Part shown: piece by piece, positions 36,151-48,788 of the stretch
Position numbering within the stretch: position 1 is the first letter of the stretch
Layout of the letters: each line of letters starts with the position of its first letter
Assembly (NCBI GenBank): GCA_029448655.1
Contig: JACCLO010000003.1
Coordinates: 1,922,001-1,986,000, forward strand
Source: Wolfiporia cocos
Lineage: Eukaryota; Basidiomycota; Agaricomycetes; Polyporales; Phaeolaceae
Direction: 5' to 3'
Length of the DNA: 64,000 bases
Notes under the pieces: generated by a model
Told to the model about the DNA's origin: nothing
What the model saw: the letters and a program-made list of their open reading frames with translations, nothing else
Database searches by the model: none
Translations under genes and position numbers: made by a program

Positions 36151-37967
36151 ATGTCATTCTACCCGGACGCAGCCAACGAATTTATCTATATAGTAAAGCA
36201 AGGGTAGGCATTCCTCACTTGTACGAAAACTGTATTCACTCTCAAGATACCTCCCCAGGTTTGCTGTTAATTATTGCTCCGTTGCTGCATTTAGTACGAG
36301 TAACCGCTCATTTCAATTATTCTGATGCTGACCTCGTGCACAATAGCCGTAGTGCTATATGAACATATTCTGACCATCCAACGTGAATTGCACTACGTTT
36401 GGCAGTATCGCATGAGCGGCACCAGCATTCTCCTTCTCATGAATCGGCTAGTACTCTTAGTCTATGGATCCGATCAGGTATTTGTCAGCTTCTTGGACAC
36501 AGACGCACTTGTAAGCTACCTTGTTATACTCATCCCACATCTAAGATGTGTCTCATGTGGTTCACGCACAGAGGTATGTCGCTGACTATAGGAACTCAAG
36601 CTTTATTTTGTCGCGTGCTCGAGCTAATGATCGCATGCTCAAGCTGCGAAGCACTCATGATTCTACAGGGGGCAGCAAGTACGTTCTTGTTTGCGGTAGC
36701 AGCAGGTAAACAGCTTCTATCTTCACTGTATTGTTCACTAATCCACAGCTAGTTTTCTCTGCTCTCCGTGTCTACGCAATCAGCGGGAGAAAGTGGCATA
36801 TAACCCTCATAGTCTTGCTCACCAGCCTTGTCCCTGTTGCCACCAACATCGTAAGCGTCTTAAGTTTGTTCAAGGAAGCATTCTTCACGCTATCTAATAA
36901 ACTGCATTAGCGCGCGCTCGCAGTGATACTATACGGAGAAGTGTCACGCGTGGGCGATCTCATAATATGTGGCTACGAAAGCTCTGGGAGCCCAAGCGTG
37001 GCAACTCGGTGAGCTTATCCTGTACATGCACTGTTGCATCTAGACTCATTATGTGTGAGCGGTGCGATTATATCTTGTCCCTCCGCTCATAGCATCATTC
37101 TAATCGCAATTGGTGACATCCGCTACTAACATAGCTGCTATTGCTACGTTCGCATGCGTCGTTGCCTCTGAGCTGATTGTCATCGGAGTCACCTTCTCTC
37201 CTGTTTTCCTCGTAACAAGGAGCTCCGTGAAAATCAAGTTGCAAAGCTCAATCATTACCGTTCTGCTCAAAGATGGTATGTCAACCCCACAGCACTAGTA
37301 CTAACGTGGAGCTGTATCTCTTACCATTGTCTAGGTGCCCTATATTTCGTGTCCGTCTGATCATAATCTGCTCATAGGAGTACTTAATTATATTCCAACA
37401 GGGCCCTTCTCCTTTTAAATATTCTACTATTGCTCGGAAACATGGCGCCTAACGCGTATGGAGTGAGTGCAAATGTCATACACGATGTGCGATATGTGAT
37501 AACTGGTGCGATTGCGGAGACAGGCGTTCGCAGGCTACATCGAGGCCTTCCTACCATCGTAAGTAAGTAGCCTTTATGTGCGATTATGATTTACGGATTT
37601 GCATAACAGGCTCGAGAACATCATCATATCGAGATTCATCTTCAATCTGCGAGACATATCCACCACACACAACGACTCACGTCGATTATCACACGGGCCG
37701 GCAATCGACTGTACCGTATCTTCTCGCGCGCAAGCCAGCGAAAGCATCCAATTTTCCTCAAAGATCATCGCGAACATTGGTGCTCCGCTCAATTACAGCA
37801 CGTCTGTCGATCTCGCTCTAGAAGATGGGGACATCGACGATGTAGGATGCAACGAGAGTGACTGGGTACGTCCGATGTCTTCCCGTGACGGATTGCGCTT
37901 GACACGGTGGCTGCAGTTCGAAGAGGCCGATGACGAGATGCAGCTCGACGCGGGATTTGAAGAATGA
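36151..37967 (+). CDS. DUF6533 multi-pass membrane protein
   Basis: The first exons are 36151-36203, 36259-36293 and 36347-36477, reading MSFYPDAANEFIYIVKQ, then FAVNYCSVAAF, then VVLYEHILTIQRELHYVWQ and MSGTSILLLMNRL, the DUF6533 signature. Further exons hold SCEALMILQGAASTFLFAV near 36640, FSALRVYAISGRKW near 36752, ACVVASELIVIGVTF near 37150 and LLLLNILLLLGNMAPNAYG near 37410. The last one, 37610-37967, reads LENIIISRFIFNLRDIS and ends acidic (DDEMQLDAGFEE). Seven helices are expected in a cell membrane; the family is expanded in Agaricomycetes and its role is not known. Middle exon borders (36480-36600 and 36900-37110) were not resolved. Confidence 0.8.
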
Positions 37968-38594
37968 AGAATCTATCGCGTAGTACCGAATGTGAAATAG
38001 CGCTCGGCTCGCCAAACTGGCACTTATGTATTGAGAGGTCTGGATTCGCCCTCACACGTATCGGTTAGCGTCGCTTCGCTTGCTTCGGTCCACCTTCTCA
38101 AGCGAAGAGCATATATGCCTCGTTCCGCGCACGAGCGCTGGCGTCTCCCGGCCGCTGTGGGAACGTTGAATGCCCCTCGAGGCTCTACATTTTTCATGCC
38201 TATACTACAGACTGTACATGGGCGAGACAGCGAGTAGCAAGCGATGAATAATTTACTTGTCGGGCTCTTCAGATGGTTTCACAACGGGCGGGCAACAGTG
38301 CGGCGTGACATGGCGCGAGAACGAGGTGTGGATGCGAGCGTAGATGCGGATGCAGGGCGAGACGTTGGCTACATAACGGACATCGATGAGCGTGCAGAGC
38401 GGCGAGCGGGATGGATACGTGAGCGTGTAGCGAGACATTTCGACGGTGCGGCGGAGCGGGCGGCGGGACGGTGGCAAGAAGCGCAATATGGACAGTCCGT
38501 GCGGGAAACGAGAAGCGCAAAAAAGCAAAGCGAGAACTACGGTATGATACAAATCGAGTCCGACGATGCAAATAAAATGGCGCGCCGCTCGCGC
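37968..38594. other. Interval between convergent genes
   Basis: It holds the 3' regions of the DUF6533 gene and of the MGFFKR gene. A 154-codon plus frame overlaps it but looks like a composition artefact. Confidence 0.5.
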
Positions 38595-41434
38595 TCAGAC
38601 CACTGGCCGCGCGTTCCGCGCGTTGCGCCCTACCGATTCGCGCGCCCGCATCCGCCGCTTGCGCAGGGACGACATCATGTCGCGTGCCATCGGCGAGAGC
38701 TCCGATGACGACGCAGGCGACGACTGCTCCTGCATCCCGTTCGGATACCGTACGTCGAAGATCGCACGCGTTCGTGAGCGTGGCGGCGTGACGGTGACCT
38801 CGTGCTCCTTGTCTTTGTTCTTTGGCGGGAGCGGCGGCGCGGCGGACGACACGTCCTCGCTGTTCTCCTTGTTGATCTCTACCCAGGAGAAGTCGGAGCG
38901 CGCGTGCCGCGACTCGTCTGAGGAATCGCGCCCATGGCCGTGCGGCGTGCGCGGGCGCGACACGCTCCGCTTGCGCGCCTGCTGCTTGCGCTGCCCGTCC
39001 GTGGACTTTCTTGCCGCCCGGGACGCACGCTGCGATGGCTGTTGCGGCACGGCCAGCTCACGCTGTGATTGCTGTGGTGGCGCTGCGGGCTTATGGTACG
39101 ATTGTTGTCGGGACATCACAAGCTCGAGCTGCTGCGTCGCCGCGAGCTCGCGCTGCAGGTCTTCAGGCAGGTCCGCGTCGACCGCGCGTGGTGGTGGGCG
39201 CGGACCGCGGGGTATTCTTGAAGCCGCGCTCGCGCTCGGCTTCAAAGGTGCGGTGGTCGCGGTGTGTGCGACGGTCGACGAGCTCCGCGAGGGCCGCAAC
39301 TCGGGAACAGTAAGTGAGCTCGACGCGCAGCCCGACGTGGACGTGCTGCCGAGACGCGCGTGGGATGCGCTCACGAGGCTCGACGTGCTGGCGCCCATTG
39401 GTGTGCCCGGGCGCGCACTAAGTGCCGGATGCCGGACGCGCACACGCATCGAGCCCGTCCGCTCGGTCACGGCGCCCGGTGGTGCCGTGCTGCGCGTCGG
39501 TGTTGGTGGGCGAACGCTTTCCGTATGTGAGAGGGAGCTGTGCATGCGCGGGATGGGCGAGTGCCGGCCGAGCTCAAGTGGCGACGCGGGCGGCAGGGGG
39601 GACAGCCTTCCAAGCTGTGGTGACTTCGGCGCAAGGAACGCTCCTTGCAGTGTAGGGCGCTCCCGCACAGACCTGCGGCGGTCGGTGAGGAAGCCGAACA
39701 CTTCCGACGCGAGCTGGGGAGTCTGCGGCCGCTCAGATTGGACGGAAAGGGGTGACGACGCCTCCGAAAGGGGTCGCATCTTGTTGAGCCCGGGTGAGTT
39801 CTCGCGGATATTGCTGAGCTCGACTTCCAGGGAGGAAGATGGTCCGGAAAACTCGCGGGAGTGGTCGATGGGGGTATTAGTGCTGGCGCACTTGCGCTGT
39901 CGCGCAGTGCTACGTTGTAAAGGAATGGCAGGAAAAGGAATGTGGTTATCTTCGCGTGTGGTTATAGCGATAGAGGACGCCTCTGAGGACGTCGACGGGG
40001 ACTCGGCTCCCCTATGTGCGGCAAGTGAGTACTGGGGATGAATCAGAAAATGTGCACGCACTGTAGGTAACGGTCTGCCCAGTTGATGTCGCCTTCTGCC
40101 TCGCCCAGACGTTCTGGGTTGCCGAGGAGCTGGCGCAGGGTAGAAGCAGGACGTTTGCTTTGCTCGCGGCCATCTCGGGAACGTGGCGGTGTATTTGAGA
40201 AGGCGTCGTCATCGATGCGACCCTGATCGTCGTACATGTTCAGCAAACTCGCTACGGAAGGATCTCGTCGCAAGGCGTGCATGCGGTCCTCATCGCGCGG
40301 GGTGTACAGGGCACTGCGAGAGGCATGCGCTGTGTCGCCACCGTCTTGCGACCTTCGCAGGGGAGTATGTGGGTCCTGCTGCTCGTGCACGGAGAAGCGG
40401 GGATTCGCGTTTGGGAACTCTGTACATGAGTGCTGAGTACGGCCGTAGACTCGCCCGACGGTGTACGTGTGACTGCGAGTGACGGTGGAAGCGGATGAGG
40501 AGGCTGAGAAATGCGGTGTCGCTGAAAGACGATTAGCTCGGTGAGCTGTAAAAAGGAATAGAAACGGTCAGAAATTGACGGGAACGTCAAGATCTGGAGA
40601 TTTCGCCCGGACCAAGCCAGTCGCATCCGCTCGATTTTTAGATGTGATCAAACCAGACAATCAACCCGAGTGGTCGTGGCTGAGGAACGTGTTTATCATT
40701 GGCTCGTCCACGATGATGCGCACCACAATTTGCATTTTCCATCTCGCTTCCGAGATAGCAAGCAGACGAGCTACATATATGCGCGCAGAATGCACGAGAC
40801 GAACATGATGTCGCGCTACCAAACAAGGGCGGTCCGTGGAGAAAGACGCGTCGAATTCAGTGGCCGCGACGTCGAGCCGGCCCATCCCGCAGCAGGCAAC
40901 ACGGTCCGCGGAGGTGGATCGCGTAGACCATCGTGCGCAGCGACTGCGAGGGAGCACGTCTGGTGCGGCGCGACGCGTCCCAGTCGCCCGCGATCTTGGA
41001 TCTGACGCGTTCGGGGATGACGCAGCGGGGTGGGGGGCGGTCTAGACCCTGACCTAGTCGTCAATGAGGCTCCACTGCGGCGGGCCGACGAGGGCGGAAC
41101 GGTGCGCGCCACGACTGCTCCAGGAATGCGTCACGCCCTCCACAGATGTTCGCGTCTCTCGTGCGGATGCGACTGGCGAGCCCGGGCTTCCGAGGAAGGA
41201 AGAGAAGGTGAAATACGCACCAGAAGGAGGAGCAAACGCGTCGGCGGGCTCCGAAGGGCCAGCAAGACGTGCAGATGCTGATCTGAGCAGGCGGTTCACA
41301 GCCGCATCAGACGTGGACGGGTCCTGCACGAGCTCGTCCTCGGCGTCGACGCGGATGCGCTGGGCTAGCCGCTGCTTCTTCTTGTTCTTCCTGTCGTTGT
41401 TGAGAGAGAAAATGCGCTTGAAAAAGCCCATCGC
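38595..41434 (-). CDS. Conserved basidiomycete protein of unknown function (MGFFKR type)
   Basis: The first exon starts at 41434 with MGFFKRIFSLNNDRKNKKKQ, then AVNRLLRSASARLA. An exon at 40062-40521 carries HTYTVGRVYGRTQH, EFPNANPRFS, LRRDPSVASLLNMYDD and FSNTPP with STLRQLLGNPE. The last exon, 38595-40011, is low in complexity and rich in Ser/Pro/Arg, ending in a basic helix (MMSSLRKRRMRARESVGRNA). The intron 40012-40061 is clear (GTGCGT...CATAG); the 40522-41060 part was not resolved. From memory, the same motif order recurs in other agaricomycete proteins, so the pieces are taken as one gene. No domain of known function is seen. It may be a scaffold or regulatory protein, but that is only a guess from the disorder. 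Confidence 0.7.
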
Positions 41435-44400
41435 GTCTGCGGCCGTCCGGCGTCGGAAAGGGGAGAGGGGGGGTCGTGAGCGGTCGTGAGGGCGCGTGGG
41501 CGGAGGTAGTAATAGTACACGGTCAAGTTCGAGATTCAACTTTGAAATCAGGAAGGCGCCGTCATAACAGTCACGCGTCGCCCTGGGCGGTGACGGCGCC
41601 GAGCGCCCAGCCAATCAGCAGCACAGATGCGAGAAATAACTCTCCGGCCGCGGGCGGTTGCGCATTGCGATGCACCGACCAGGACAAGTCCACACGGCCA
41701 AGGCTTGCTGCCGATGCACTTCGGCTGCGCGGTCGGCGGCGCCAATCGCTGCGTCGCGTCAGTCGCATCGCAACCGCCTCCGATCCGGCACGTCCCACCC
41801 CCTCCCGCCCTCCGTCCACCGTCCGCCAGCAGCTGCACTCGTCCAGCATTAAGCTTTGCGCACTGACGTACCGTGCTGTGCCCGAAGCCCGCTCGAGGCC
41901 AGCACGAGTCGCCCGCGTTTCTGTGCAGAAGCGCACGCGTCGGCTGGCGGACACTGAATTTCCAATCCACAATTTACGAGCTCACGAGCAGATCCGGCGA
42001 TTGTATTTTGAGTGCACTTCGCGCGCCATCAGAAACCATCATTCCGCAACACGCCCAGCCACCGAGAGCCTCCGAGACTCCCGGCACGACTGTGGCTACC
42101 GCGCAATACACCGGCACCCATCGAGACTGCACACTGCTATCCGACGCGCTTTCCGCCCCGCTACGTCCGCTCCGAGCCGTCTGCGTTGTGTTGCGCGCAA
42201 TGTGGCACGCGCGGACGCTTTGTGCACGGAACAGACCCCGATCAGCCCTAAGCGGTTGCACCAGCCCGAAACGCAGTCTCACTCGCCCTTACGACAAGGC
42301 ACGCTAGCAATGGAAGCTATTTCAAGACCTCCCCGGCGTGATGAGCCTCAATTAACGGCCATTCGCCCCGCGTTGTGCTTGCTCTGATCGCCCGCAGCGC
42401 AGCACCGCGTGAGTGCACAAAGTGTTTATGGCCAAGCTCACGCGATCGCGTTGATTTTGTGTCTGTCAGCGTCATTGATACCCCAGCTCGCTGAGATGAT
42501 GTAGTGTCATGTACGGAGCCGAATACCGTACTCCATGAATGACTGCCTGCCCCGCTACATACGTATGTGCCAGCGCGATCGTGACATACACCCGAACAAC
42601 ATGAATCTCTGTCCTGGGAGACATCAAACAAGCTGCATAAGGTCGACGGCTAAGCGAGCCTTCTCGTGCGTGCAACGTCAGTGTCAGCCAGAAAGGAAGA
42701 CATCGTGATGCGGATGCACTCGCGTATCACTCCGCTGACATTCAGAGCATGAAGCACTCACCGCATCATATCAGAATCCAGAAGCACCAGACGTAAACGT
42801 ACACGCACAAGATTCCGCACCATCAAAGCCAAATACATCGAAGCCAAGTACACCGTAAGCACATAGCTTGCAGCCACAGAAACCAGACACGTCAGAGCCT
42901 CCATTATGAATATTGCCGGATTTGGGCGTGTGGGGCAAGGAGGCAGATGTTCAGCTTTATCAACACAGCAGTACAGCAAGTCCCGGCGCAGCCAACAGAC
43001 TAGGTCAGAAAGAGTCAGCAGTGGTCCTCGAGCACGTTCGAGCCGTTGCTATAGGGCATAGAGGGCGGCAATTGAACACGCTCGGAGAAGCCGAAATCTA
43101 GCCTGAGTGATGCAGAGATATTACAGCGCTTTCCGGCACAGCAGGCCATCTTGGTCAGATAGAATCACCGGTGGCAGGGACGATTGAATTGGTGGTATAG
43201 GGGATAGGGGACGGCTGTGAGCATAGTTGGAGGCAGGAGGCGGAAATGACCTGGACCGCAGATAGCGCGGCCGCCAAGCACTGTATCAGTCACAGTGCGT
43301 GGCCGAATCCACAAATGTGTTCGGAGCGGTGTGTACATTCTGAGCGCGCGTAGGGAGTGTGATTCAGGAGGAACCTCTCTTCACAATTGCTATGAGCATC
43401 CCCCGCTCAACATAGGTATAGCCCAGCTGAAACGGGTAGCACAGCCCAAGCGTCGGACATGCCAGCGAGCAGGACCGCCATTCTGCGAGACAGCCGGGTG
43501 CAAATTTCACCCGCACTATAAGCCAGTCAACCGAGAGCGAAAAGAGTGTCTAGACAGCAATACTCTCAAACCCAGGAATGAGGGGTCTCGGTCAGATGCA
43601 GGGTGCTGGCAACCAGCACGACCAGTGTCTCGAGCGAGGTGGCAGTCGAGTGGCGAAGCGGGGGATGTAAGATTAGGCGCCACGACGCAGATACTGATTA
43701 GATCGATCGATCTCGTGTGCGCGCTTGTCCGCACATCCTGCCTGGTATCTGTATCTGGATGTCACTGCCACTTACTCGTGGATCAGAAATACTGCAACGT
43801 GGATATCTAGCGACATAGAAGTTTGTTTTCTACATGAGAATTTCATCAGTAAAAATTTTACGGCTAGCTGCTGTAGTGGTACGGATATTCTGATGCATCA
43901 GACGAAAGCTTGTACCCTGTACATCGAAGGCTAGCCAAACTGCCATGTCCATGAGTTGGATTGTAAGTCTATCTGTATTATGGCTAGGTCTCCTGTACTG
44001 CTTCATCAGTCCGGAACGTTATGTCATCTGCTTCGTAAGGATCGTTCCCGCCATGACTGAATTTTTCGTGGGGTCAATGCGATGAATTCTGTAATTTGAT
44101 ACTTCTGATCTCCTTCCGCTCCATACTGGTACGTTCTGATTAGAACACTAGCGTCGATTCTTCGGTGCCTGTAATGGCTCTGGGGGTTAGTACGCCCACA
44201 AGCATAATCAGTGGAGCACTCACAGGTACGTTCTGACGCGGGTCCTGAAGGCGGTGTCAATCAAGCGCTGCTCGGCGTTTTTAGCCTAACGTATGCTCGT
44301 ATACTTGGTCATGCTCCTGTCTTGCTCTGTACTCATGACCTCGCGAGACATCACTGCATTATCGGTGGCGTGAATGTAGAGTAGAACAATATCAAACTGT

Positions 44401-45814
44401 TTCGTGCATATGACGGGCGATTATACAGACAGGCTCCTGCAGTCACTCCAGCTTCTTACATTATCGGTGCCTATCGTTCCCGAAATCGAGATCCATGTCA
44501 TAGTTGCCAAATGCCGGAGCTTGCATACAAAGCCTGAAAAAAGAAACATGCTGTAGTTGTATGTGAACGTAAAGGAATGCCTGAAATATATTACCTTTCA
44601 AATGCTTGTATCCTGCGAGTGCTTATCGGATTAAGGTGTCATTAGCCCTGACGGTCTCTACGATCACTGTGTATCTCACCGTAGACCGCGACGTTTTGCA
44701 TGACGAACTAGTTCGAATGATTGTTGGCAAGCCCATCTTCCAGAGGTAATGGACGGACAGATGCACAAGGTATGCCAGCAAAAATGCACAGTATGAAAAG
44801 TCTAATTACGACACGACGTATCGCTAGGATATATTAAATTATTCACAATCTGTCCCTAAAACGTTCTGCAATTGAGGTTTGCTTATGTAGTTTCGACAAG
44901 TTGTAGACCTTCATGAAATTACACTTTGTATGTAATCAATTGAATTGCTTGGGCTCAAGATGCCTCAGATCTGTTCTGATATTCATTCGAGGAGGTGGCC
45001 CTGTCGGCGCTTAGCCCTCGCCTGCTCTTCGTAGTGTGTACCGGTTTGGAGGATCTGATTTGTCTTAGAAGTTGTGCATTGAATTTAAAAAATGACAGAT
45101 AAGTCTTTACTGGATAATGATGTTTGCGCTGCAGCCCGAGTGTTGCGCATACTATGCTCTACTGTTGCACCTGATATAGGTGTCCACTTGTTCATTTCAG
45201 TCGGATCGGGCGAGATGTGATTTTATGAGCAAAATACGGTCTCCAGCTGAAGTGCAATAAGGGACGATGCCCGCCCTCTGGTGTTACTATCATTGGCCCT
45301 TCAATGCAATCGCAAACAGCAATGCAATTCCGCTTCTAGCTCCACAAGTCTCTGAGATAACTGAGGTCTGAAAATCTTTACACTATTAAAATCCGTGCAA
45401 TTTTGTTAAGTTACTGTATATTGAAGACAGAATCAAAATGAACACCGTCAAAAAATCAATCAAATGTATTGATGGGCTTCGGCTCAGTTTCTCCCTCGAC
45501 GAAGTCCCTCCAGCCTCTTACTACACTTCAGACCAAGCATGTAGTTCCCCGAGAGGATACTTGTAACTCAGCTTCTCGTTCATCATGGTAAGGTAACGCC
45601 AGCCGGCTGCGACGTGTAGACAGAGTATTAATGTCGTGCGCTCAGCAGTTCGATGACCGTAATGGCGTTGTTGATAAGCTGCATTGCTGTTGCGATACTT
45701 TGGCATCCAACAGAATGTGCCTCTAGAGGTTTCAAAAAGAGTTGGTTTACTAGCAATACATAGCAACCATTTTACCATTTGATCCTGGAGTCATGGGGAT
45801 AGAACAAGTTGCAT
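41435..45814. other. Gene-poor interval
   Basis: The first kilobase is GC-rich and probably promoter sequence; a 303-codon plus frame there has the biased composition of a chance frame. From about 42400 the sequence becomes AT-richer with short frames only. No gene, RNA or repeat was recognised across about 4 kb. Confidence 0.5.
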
Positions 45815-47180
45815 GCCATGACTGGACCCCTTCTGCACGATAGATCGCTTTTGGACAACCGACTCTACAGGTGCACATTGCATTGTAAATAATGAGAAAC
45901 TTGTGTGGATATTAGACATGCATAATTATGTTGCTGTAGAATTTCGCCTATATCCTTGGCTTATGTTGTTGTGCATAATGATGAATGTTGTGTTTTCAGA
46001 GCTCCGAGGACCCATGGTATGACGTGATTTGTAAGATCCGGTCAGATCTTGTAATTTGAGCACTATTGCGCTGTTATAGGAGTATTCTACGCATTGAGAT
46101 GATATAGATACTATACTTTTCGGAGCAGACATCAGGCTGTTGCAAAGATATTTAAAAATATTGTGTAGGCGTGACAAACTGTGGTTGCCTTTCCTGCATA
46201 GGAATCACGCCTTTAGGGCCTGTACGGGAACGCAACCTGATATCGCTGGCAACCGATTTCCCTGCCAAAAAACAGACGCTCGACAGCGCTGGCCAGCGAT
46301 GTCGATTTTACAATGTCAGACCGTTCGGAAATGCGAACCGCTACTGAGCGCAGGCAGCGACCACCGTGTGACCCCTTGTGACCCAATTGTGACTGGCCAT
46401 GCAGACTTTGGATGTACACAGCTTCCTCTCAGTTGACCTCATTTTGAAGCTCAACTAGGGACGCTGTGGCCCAAAATATAGCCATATGTGCAGCAAGAAC
46501 ACGAGTTTGCGCTTCAGAGAGGGTTGTGTTGGGCATTGAGCAGCCGGTAGCGATTGACGTGACGTGACGTAGGCGCCGAGCAAGCGTGAGCAAGGCGTGA
46601 CAAGCGCCCGGGCGCTCGCGCGTCGCAAAGATATTCCCACGGCCGATATTTCAGACCGCAATCGCTATCGCTGGCCAGCGATATCAGGTTGCGTTCCCGT
46701 ACAGGCCCTTATTAAGTTCCGGTCCGGTAAATAGAGCCATTAGTGACTCGTTCACTATGCTGGACTCCTTCTGCACAATGGATCACTTCTTCACAATCGA
46801 CTCTGCAGGGGCAGCATTTTATTTAAAAATCATGGAAATATTTGTGTAGATACTATATGTGTAGACTAATGTTGCTGTAGAATTTTATGTACATCCGTGG
46901 CTTATGTCGTTGTGCACAATGATGAATGTTGTGTTTTCAGAGCTCCGAGGACCGATGGTACGACGTGATTTGTAAGATCTGATCCGGTCCTGTAATTTGA
47001 GCACGCTGGCGCTGTTATAGGATGAGGCTACACATCAAAACGATAGAGATACTATGTTTCCGGAGCAGGCGTCAGGCTGCTACGAGAATGTGCAAAAACA
47101 TTGCACAGGCCTGGCCCTGAGCTGTGGGCGCCTTTGCTGCCATAGAAATCACGCTTTTAAATCCCGATCCGGCAAATAGC
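45815..47180 (+). repeat. Tandem duplication of a ~430-bp unit
   Basis: Copy 1 (about 45815-46215, continuing at 46712-46740) and copy 2 (about 46755-47180) share long blocks such as CAATGATGAATGTTGTGTTT, TCAGAGCTCCGAGGACC and TGACGTGATTTGTAAGATC. They have diverged by many substitutions. No coding frame is shared between the copies, so the unit looks non-coding. Copy 1 is split by the MITE. Confidence 0.75.
46216..46708. mobile_element. 493-bp MITE, PIF/Harbinger-like, with TTA target duplication
   Basis: The ends are perfect inverted repeats of 35 bp, starting GGGCCTGTACGGGAACGCAA, and a related GCTGGCCAGCGAT motif recurs inside. The element is flanked by TTA at 46213-46215 and 46709-46711. 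A 3-bp TWA duplication with GGG-starting ends is the pattern of PIF/Harbinger elements. There is no transposase frame, so it depends on a partner elsewhere. The second copy of the surrounding duplication lacks the insert at the matching point, near 47157-47160. Confidence 0.85.
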
Positions 47181-48111
47181 GCCACCAACAGCTCGTGTGT
47201 ATTGCTATTGGGCTGCCAATACGCCGACTGATTGCCGTGACGGCGGCACGCTCGGCATCCTGTGACTGATCGTGACAAAATCAGATGTCTTTTGCACCGT
47301 TCTTACCGGCACCCCTCGGTTTCAAGAAAGCTGACTCCATCTGCGCACTCCTCTTCAACTACTGTGGATTGTATCCTAGGCTACAGACTGGAAGCTGTTC
47401 GGAGACAAACGGGGCATGCGTTACTTACTTACTTGTTCGTGTAGAAGGGGTCCTGCCATAGTACGCTCCAAAGTCACTCCGGAGCGCACTGATCCAGCAT
47501 CGAGCATCAACGTTTCACAGTGACACGACGGCGACGGAGTCGCGATCACGTGGGTGCTGTGGGCGGTGGCCCATTGCAATTGCGCGCAATCTCTGGTTCG
47601 CCCCCATCTTTCTGTCGTTGCTCTCTGTCTGGGTGTCCTTGCCGCCGCCGGGCACGATGTCTCCTCAAAAGATTGCATCCACGGACCAGAAGCTTGCCAT
47701 CGGTGTCGGCGCCGTCGTGCGAGTCCTATTCCAAATCGCCCAATTTGGATGTGACCGGTGACCAGCCAGCGAGTTGCTTCTCATAGCCTCCCACCCCAAC
47801 TCTACATCGTACCCCTGCCGCTGCATTCAGACTAGATACCCCACCGCTGCACGAGTGTTTTCATCGTATACGAAAGTATTGTTACGCGACTCTTCGCGGG
47901 ACTTCCCAGCCGTGTACCTAGTTTACGCGGATATCTCATCAATCTCGCCTTGCGCTCGAAGTATCGTGCGCCTCGCATTGGGTACGGAAGTGCTTGTAAG
48001 TCTGCTCTGATACCTTAGATCCTACGATCCACACAAACACGACACTGCAGACTGTCTTTCGAGGAGCCGTTACCTCCACGATCAGCGTGAAACGACAGGA
48101 CGATCTTCTCC
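47181..48111. other. Interval upstream of the DUF202 gene
   Basis: Short frames only, none recognised. It should contain the DUF202 gene promoter. Confidence 0.5.
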
Positions 48112-48553
48112 ATGCCGGCAATCGTAGAGAACACTGGAAGCACGACTCGTGACTTCCTCATGCTCGAGCGTAATCTCCTTTCGCATGTGAAGCTCGGCAT
48201 GCTGCTTTCACTCCTATCGTCGTCTATCATCCTGAAAACTCGCATCACCGGCAATACCAGCGGAGGCGATCCCACCAAGATCCAAATACCCATCGGTTCC
48301 GTCGAGTTTGCCGCAGCTCTTTGTGCGATAGGCGCAGGGCTCTTCCAGTACTTTCGGAGCTGCAAGGATATCCGGAGCATGCGTGGCTTCCTCGTGGCGA
48401 CAAAGTTAGTCATCACGCATGTTTGATATGTGTTTCCGCATTCTGATCCTGCCCTCGCGCCATAGGATTCATTTTGTGATCATGGCAGTAGTAGCGACGG
48501 TTGTATTTACAACGTGTGTGGTGCTTCTCGCGGAGGAGCCGTTCGCAACATGA
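48112..48553 (+). CDS. DUF202 small membrane protein
   Basis: Two exons, 48112-48404 and 48466-48553, give 126 residues. The motif ARDFLMLERNLLSHVKLG is replaced here by TRDFLMLERNLLSHVKLG and matches the start of DUF202. Three hydrophobic segments follow: LGMLLSLLSSSIIL, VEFAAALCAIGAGLFQYF and FVIMAVVATVVFTTCVVLL, with a short RSCKDIRSMRG loop before the last. DUF202 proteins are small three-helix membrane proteins; the same fold forms the membrane part of fungal vacuolar polyphosphate (VTC) proteins. This single-domain version has no assigned role. The intron has a GTTAGT donor and a CATAG acceptor. Confidence 0.8.
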
Positions 48554-48788
48554 TGACTGCCCCTGATTGTTGGCCAGAGCGCAAACACGCCTCAGCGGCA
48601 TCCACCTAAGTTGCAGCACGGAGCCACAGCTATCCATAATGCAGATATCGCGATATCGGTACGGCGATTGAATCACGCAGTTATGCCCATCTGTCAACGC
48701 GTCCCGTCATGGCGCGGCCGCGCGGCACAGCCCTGCGTCCTGCCTCGTCTGTTCTGCACGCTCGCCCCACAACTCTCCATGTACTCCC

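Noticed and set aside
38244..38708. 154-codon plus-strand frame
   Set aside because: Arg/Ala/Asp-rich, antisense to the 3' end of the MGFFKR gene, with no recognisable features.
38566..40041. 491-codon plus-strand open frame
   Set aside because: It is the antisense shadow of the Ser/Pro/Arg-rich last exon of the minus-strand MGFFKR gene; its Cys/Arg-heavy product has no family features.
41476..42387. 303-codon plus-strand open frame
   Set aside because: It lies in GC-rich promoter sequence, is dominated by Arg, Ser and His, and matches nothing I know; chance openness is the better explanation.
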